In this document: positions 59,473 to 64,000 of the stretch, piece by piece
Position numbering within the stretch: the first letter of the stretch is position 1
How the letters are laid out: every line of letters begins with the position of its first letter
NCBI GenBank assembly: GCA_004154925.1
Contig: QJNS01000114.1
Location: forward strand, 62,001-126,000
DNA from: Monosporascus cannonballus
Taxonomy: Eukaryota; Ascomycota; Sordariomycetes; Xylariales
Direction: 5' to 3'
Length of the DNA: 64,000 nt
The notes under the pieces: generated by a model
Told to the model about the DNA's origin: nothing
The model's input: only the letters and a program-made list of their open reading frames with translations
Database searches by the model: none
Translations under genes and position numbers: made by a program

Positions 59473-60790
59473 TCAAGCAAACAGCTCCCTCGAGTCCAGG
59501 GCGTCCGGCGGAGGCTTCCTACCCCCGTTGGTCCGTAGACCTAAGTCGCCCTTCTTGGCCAGCCTCTCCACGTATTGCTCCGTCCTGGTGTTGTGCCTGC
59601 CCGCCTTCTTCCTCCTCAGGTCCGCCCTGACCTGGTTGGGGCTCACGAACTCCTTGTTTTCGTAGATGACCGGTCCGCCGAAAGAGCCCTCAAGAATAAC
59701 AACTGCGGTCGAATAGTTAGCGATCTGTCTCTTCCGAAAAAGCCTGCGAATGAGGTAACAAAGAGCCCCAGAAACCACTCACTCGGCGTAAGCACAAATC
59801 GCGGCCCAATCTCGACGAGGTTGATATCAAGGTCTTTATTTCGACCCTTCTTATCACCAGCACCACTCGACGCATCCGCCGCGTCCTCGCCTGCCTTCGA
59901 GGAGGGCTCGGTCTCGCTGATCTGGTAGTTGCGGACCCAGACTCTGCCGTCGGCGACGGTAAAACCCATGACGTGATCGATGAAGGGTTTGGACTTGCGG
60001 GCGCCCTGCGGCACGCCAAATACGTGCAAGAATAGCTCCTTGAGGAGTCGCAGGTGCGGCTGCCGGTCGAAAGCCGCGTCGAACGAGAGGATAGGCCGTG
60101 ACCCCTTGAGGCAGTTACCACTAAAGTTGAGCTCCGACATCGTGTGGACTGCGTGGCAAGCGCGGGTTAGTACAAGAAAAGGCTTCGGAGGGCTTCATGG
60201 GCGCGCTTCGGAGGAGGCTTTGGATGGATGGGTTACGAACGGTTCTGGACGTGCATCTTGATTGTCGGGCCTGCCACATGTCAGGTCAGTCGAGTTCATT
60301 CTTTGGGGATTGACGATTTCAATCTCTTACCATTAGGGACTTTTGACAACCACATATACAAATCTTGACCTTTCCGGCTGTGGCAGCTGCAGTTAGCAAT
60401 TCCCTGTTTTCCGTGTCTGCCCGCGGGAACGCCTTACGCCTCGAAGAAAAGCACGTTGTTGCAGTTGTATAACTCGGCAAGCTCATTGAGCTGGTAGAGC
60501 TTCGATTTCGAGTCGAACTTCGCATCGCGTTTTCCATGCTGCACGACAAATATGTACAGTTAGCGCATGCGCCCCATGATCGAATAGTGTTTCGATTAGG
60601 GCATGTCCTCCTCACGTACCGGGAGCAGAGCCGCGAGATCGTTGATCAGGTGCCTGTGTCTGAAGGTGACGCCTCTCGACGACAGTATCAGGACCCGTTG
60701 CTTGTTCTTCCGGACAGCAGCAGCCCCGTCGGCCGGTGCTTCGTTGGTTTTCCCATTGGTGCTCTTGGACAGCGATTTGTACACCGACAT
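59473..60790 (-). CDS. BRX1: Ribosome biogenesis protein BRX1 (Brix domain)
   Basis: Six exons: 60620-60790, 60438-60538, 60331-60377, 60241-60270, 59783-60148 and 59473-59702. Total length is 945 nt, or 314 residues. BRX1 acts in the nucleolus in assembly of the 60S subunit. The Brix domain is recognised from QRVLILSSRGVTFRHRHL, KFDSKSKLYQLNELAELYNC, NVLFFEARKGQDLYMWL, PTIKMHVQN joined to HTMSELNFSGNCLKGSRP, LSFDAAFDRQPHLRLLKELF, FGVP, and after the last intron ILEGSFGGPVIYENKEFVSPNQ. Each junction is GT-AG and in phase, and introns are 60-92 bp. Exons 3 and 4 are only 47 and 30 nt, so automatic gene calls that skip them would produce a broken protein. Length matches other fungal BRX1 proteins. 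Confidence 0.95.
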
Positions 60791-61840
60791 CTTGCGCTGT
60801 GGAATCCGGGCGATAGGTAGGTTGCGAACTCGATAAGATCGCGCTCCAAAATGTCGACCGGAGTTCGATGCGACTCAAATGCTTGAACTTTTTTAAGTGG
60901 ACCCGCGCAGATAAGCACTGTGGGGACCCTTATCACCTAGCACTAACATACTTAAGCTGTTAGTCGTAGCCGGGTGTGGCTGATGGTGTGAAGCGTGCCC
61001 CCGGGCATCATCGCAACAACATCGCAACAACATCGCTTGCCTGGTCCTCTGAAGTTGACCTATGTTATCATTGGGAGTTTGTAACGAGCCAATAGCTATC
61101 GAGGTACCTAGGTACTCGTGTCGTATTAAGAGTAATCGAGCAAGATTAGTGGCTTAGAATGCGCAAGGAACTGAGGCAGGTAGGTAGCTATGGACACACA
61201 CGATATGACCGGCTGTAGAGGCAACGTCTGACTGTTGGTAGTTGGCCTCCCACAGGTCTCTGCTCAATAGCGGTCAAGTCCAAGCGCTCTTGAAGGCACC
61301 CAGAGTTTACGGGATTCCGTATTCCATGTTAACCCAGCGTTGCTACCAGTCCCAATCATTCGTGTCAACAGCGCCGGTGTTCTAATCCGAAGTGTCAGCA
61401 GGACGTCTCTCTCAAATTGGAGTTTCACTTCGGATTGTTCAATTCCTGAATGATGCAGAAGCTTTTATGCGTTGTTCCGGACTCTTTGGACTGACCTCTT
61501 GCACCTGACTCTTGTGCCCCCCACTTGTAGCCTCGAACACGGCCTCGAACTCCTACCAATAAGAGCCCCTATTTACGTTGGGGCTAGGCTCAAGAGCTTA
61601 AGCAGAGGCACGGATCGAATCAAAATCGTCACAGGGCCTCTATAACTTCGATTGGTAGAAACCCCGCAGCTAACAGCCCGTTGGATACGTAATGCACCGC
61701 CACGTAGCAGAGCCCGGTTGTGGCCCAACTCCATCCGCTCTGCAGAGCGCCCCCTAAAAAGGGCCAGGGCTGCCATCGTTAATTCCTCACGAGATGTCCG
61801 CTTCCAGGATCGTTAGAATAGTTGCCGGAAAGCTTTCAGG
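60791..61840. other. Divergent intergenic, BRX1 and GTPase gene
   Basis: 1.05 kb between head-to-head genes. A short direct repeat of atcgcaacaac occurs three times at about 61012-61040. A minus-strand frame at 61573-61776 has no features of a real gene. Confidence 0.4.
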
Positions 61841-62993
61841 ATGGTTACCAAACAGGATCCCTACTACAACTCGGACGGGGACTACGACATCGTGAGCCCG
61901 GGAGAGGGTGGCAAGAAAACGGGCTCCATCTTGGAGGGCATAAAGACGGCGTATAAGAATTTCACCGGTAAGGATGCTGTGATAGCTGTCATGGGGTAAG
62001 GAGTAATAACGCCTTTGCTCGTGGCCCTTGGAACTAATACCATGGTACCTACATAGGATGACTGGGTCCGGCAAGACGACCTTTATTTCCCGGGTTACGG
62101 GACGGACAGACCTGAAGATCGGGCACGATCTGAAATCATGTATAAGCAATACCCCACGCCCGTCGTACCCGCGCGCGCGCTGTACGGCCTCCTGCGGAAC
62201 TAGTTAACCCCATGATGCTACAGGCACGCAAGACATCGCGGTGGTCGAGACCAAGATCGGCGACCGCGTCGTCCACTTCGTGGACACGCCCGGGTTCTCG
62301 GACACGTACCTATCCGACACGGAGGTGCTCGAGCTGATCGCCGACTACCTGTCGGCGGCGTACTCGAAGAAGATGCGGCTGACGGGGATCATCTACCTGC
62401 ACCCCATCTCGGACAACCGGTTCACCCACCAGGCGGTCAGGAACCTCGAGATGTTCAAGAAGCTGACGGGGCAGCAGAACCTCAAGAGCGTGGTGCTGGT
62501 GACGAGCATGTGGGACCGCGTGGGCGACGTCGAGGGCGGCCGGCGCGAGGTCCAGCTGCGCGAGGACTTCTGGCGCGTGCTGCTGACGTTAGGCGCCCGG
62601 ACGGCGCGGTTCGACGGCACCCCGGCGGGGGCGCGGGACGTCGCCGCCGGGCTCCTCGACAACGAGCCCTTCTACGTGCAGCTGCAGGAGGAGATGGGCA
62701 AGGGCCACAAGTCGCTCAAGGACACGGCCGCGGGCCAGGAGATCATGGTCGAGCTCGCGCGCCTGCGCGAGAAGCACGAGCGCGAGCTCGCCGAGATGAA
62801 GGAGCTCATGCTGCGCACCTCGGCCGAGGAGAACAAGGCCGCCACCGCCGCGCTCGAGGACCACTACAAGAAGATGCTGAAGGACATGGAGAAGACGCTC
62901 GCCGACGAGCGGCGCATGAATTCCGAGGCGGTCAAGTCGCTGAACGAGAGGATCGAGGCCCTCGAGAAGAGGGGAAAATGTTGCGTCATGTAA
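61841..62993 (+). CDS. AIG1/GIMAP-like GTPase with CaaX tail
   Basis: Exons 61841-61995, 62057-62139 and 62224-62993, 335 residues. The P-loop GMTGSGKTT (residues 52-60) is assembled across the first intron. The G3 motif DTPG lies in HFVDTPGFSD and a G4-like TSMWD is present, so this is a P-loop GTPase of the AIG1/GIMAP-like group common in fungi (GIIYLHPISDNR, NLEMFKKLTG). After the G domain comes a long Glu/Lys-rich coiled coil (about residues 230-325). The last four residues are C-C-V-M, a CaaX box whose Met end predicts farnesylation, so the protein is probably membrane-tethered. Introns are 61 and 84 bp, phases 2 and 1, with clear GT-AG ends. The third exon is extremely GC-rich. The cellular role is unknown. 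Confidence 0.9.
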
Positions 62994-63687
62994 AGAGTAA
63001 CAATAGCAGTAACCCCACAATCATGATCTACGAAACGACTCCCGGTTCTTGAGTCATGGGCCCTATGTCCCATTTTTGTTTCGTTTCCTTTCCCTATTTC
63101 TCTCTCCGTATCTGCATCTCCGACATCCGCAGCCCATTTCGGTGAGTGCGCGACCCCTGGTGCTAGTTCTTGTTGATCCCGTTCCTTCTGGACAGCATGG
63201 TCGTCCGCAGCGGACGACATTCAAGTACCTAGCAGGCATGGGAAACGCGAGGTCCGTAATAAGTCTGGTCTACACCATCCGCAGGCATAGATTCCGTAGT
63301 GTGGCATTATTTAATCGATCCACAGCTTATCATGAGGCTAAGGAGGGATATACGCATCCCCACTAAGTAGGAAGGGCTCCTTAGATTACCTAAATAGGGT
63401 GCCATAGTGTTCGTTCGTAGCACGTATGACAACCCCTCGCAAATATTTGGCAGATAAAGAATCGACGAGCGAGAACCACAAACAAAGAGCAGAAAAAAGA
63501 ACAGGGAGAACCTCATATCCGGGGAGCGACCCATATTTCCGAACACTCACTGCAGTAGACCTTTCACCGTTACCGTGACCGTGACCGTGACTTGTAGGGT
63601 GCACCAGATCAAATGCGAGCGACGCCATATACGTAACATCGTAACACCAGCCCTGAACCCCGATCGCATCGTCAATGATGAAATAAT
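62994..63687. other. Convergent intergenic
   Basis: 694 bp between the 3' ends of the GTPase gene and the Rab11 gene. It contains a CGTGAC-type microsatellite at 63567-63592. No gene supported. Confidence 0.4.
63567..63592. repeat. (ACCGTG)n microsatellite
   Basis: About four near-perfect copies of a 6-bp unit (accgttaccgtgaccgtgac and on). Simple repeat, no function inferred. Confidence 0.6.
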
Positions 63688-64000
63688 CTAACAGCAATTT
63701 CCACCCTTCTTCGCGCCGTCATCTGCGGGCGTGCTCAGCGTGATGTTGGTGCCGGCGTTGATAGTAGCCTGGGCTCCATCCCCGCTGTCGAGCGCCTTGC
63801 TGGAGACGATTCGGTAGATTTCTATAGTAGCCCGGTCAGTATGTGCACCCCCCCCCATGGACTCGCCCTGGGGAAGCTGGGTTTTGGCGTACCGGTGAGG
63901 ATGTTCTGGAAAGCAAGCTCGACGTTGCTGGCATCGAGGGCAGATGTTTCTATGAAGGACAGGTGGTTCTCGCCTAGGCAGATACCATGTCAGCCATAAT
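63688..64000 (-). CDS. Rab11/Ypt31-type GTPase, C-terminal part
   Basis: Visible exons 63893-63973 and 63688-63821. The gene continues beyond the window, because a cctag acceptor at 63974 shows a further upstream intron. The protein reads ENHLSFIETSALDASNVELAFQ, then, across a 71-bp intron, ILTEIYRIVSS, with the hypervariable tail ending in G-G-N-C-C. The ETSALD motif is the G5 loop of Rab GTPases, the ELAFQNILTEIYRIVSSKAL block is typical of Rab11/Ypt31, and the terminal C-C is the site of double geranylgeranylation. Rab11 directs traffic from the late Golgi and recycling endosomes to the plasma membrane and the hyphal tip. The intron carries a run of nine to ten G on the coding strand. Confidence 0.9.
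   Translation of the reverse strand, partial: LWLTWYLPRREPPVLHRNICPRCQQRRACFPEHPHRYAKTQLPQGESMGGGAHTDRATIEIYRIVSSKALDSGDGAQATINAGTNITLSTPADDGAKKGGNCC

Noticed and set aside
62510..63052. 180-codon second-frame reading inside the GTPase gene
   Set aside because: Very GC-rich Arg/Ala/Gly shadow of exon 3, with no motif of its own.

Overview
The window looks like a chromosome piece from a filamentous ascomycete (Pezizomycotina, most likely a Sordariomycete). The evidence is short introns (about 50-110 bp) with GTRNGT donors and CTAAC/CTGAC-like branch points, fungus-specific gene families (an Hda1-type deacetylase with an Arb2 tail, a Bun107-type WD40 protein, a fungal CorA-like membrane protein, a PNP-NACHT-ankyrin NLR), and strong signs of repeat-induced point mutation (RIP).

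Layout. 1-5090 is an extremely AT-rich, gene-empty block that ends abruptly beside a G-rich tract. 5.1-11.5 kb holds GUT2 (mitochondrial glycerol-3-phosphate dehydrogenase, +) and an RGS-domain gene (-) broken by a single in-frame TGA. 11.5-23.0 kb has normal base composition but no gene I can support. 23.0-27.0 kb holds a membrane-anchored DUF4097-like protein and a small Cys-rich protein. 28.6-45.7 kb is the gene-dense housekeeping part: WDR48/Bun107 (+), a PET8-type S-adenosylmethionine carrier (-), a TilS-type tRNA(Ile)-lysidine synthase (+) with a first exon I recovered by reading across an intron, a broken F-box gene (+), an RS/RGG-rich protein (-), and an Hda1-class histone deacetylase (-). 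46.4-55.3 kb is a graveyard of accessory genes: an unidentified frameshifted coding relic, a WD40 relic, a PNP-NACHT-ankyrin NLR with several stops and a damaged P-loop, a divergently oriented CorA-like gene with intact exons but no recognisable first exon, and another frameshifted relic. 56.4-64.0 kb returns to intact genes: an F-box protein (-), BRX1 (-, six exons), a CaaX-tailed AIG1-like GTPase (+), and the 3' end of a Rab11/Ypt31 GTPase (-), cut by the window edge.

How they fit together. Most intact genes are unlinked housekeeping functions: glycerol shuttle, mitochondrial SAM import, tRNA modification, deubiquitinase regulation, chromatin deacetylation, 60S ribosome assembly and vesicle traffic. 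The coherent accessory story is at 47.8-53.9 kb. NLR fragments with highly similar ankyrin repeats share repeated TGG-to-TAG changes at CpA sites, which is what RIP of a repeated NLR family should leave, and a CorA-like membrane-protein gene lies head to head with them. Splice sites were placed by eye from motif, phase and family resemblance. No searches were run.
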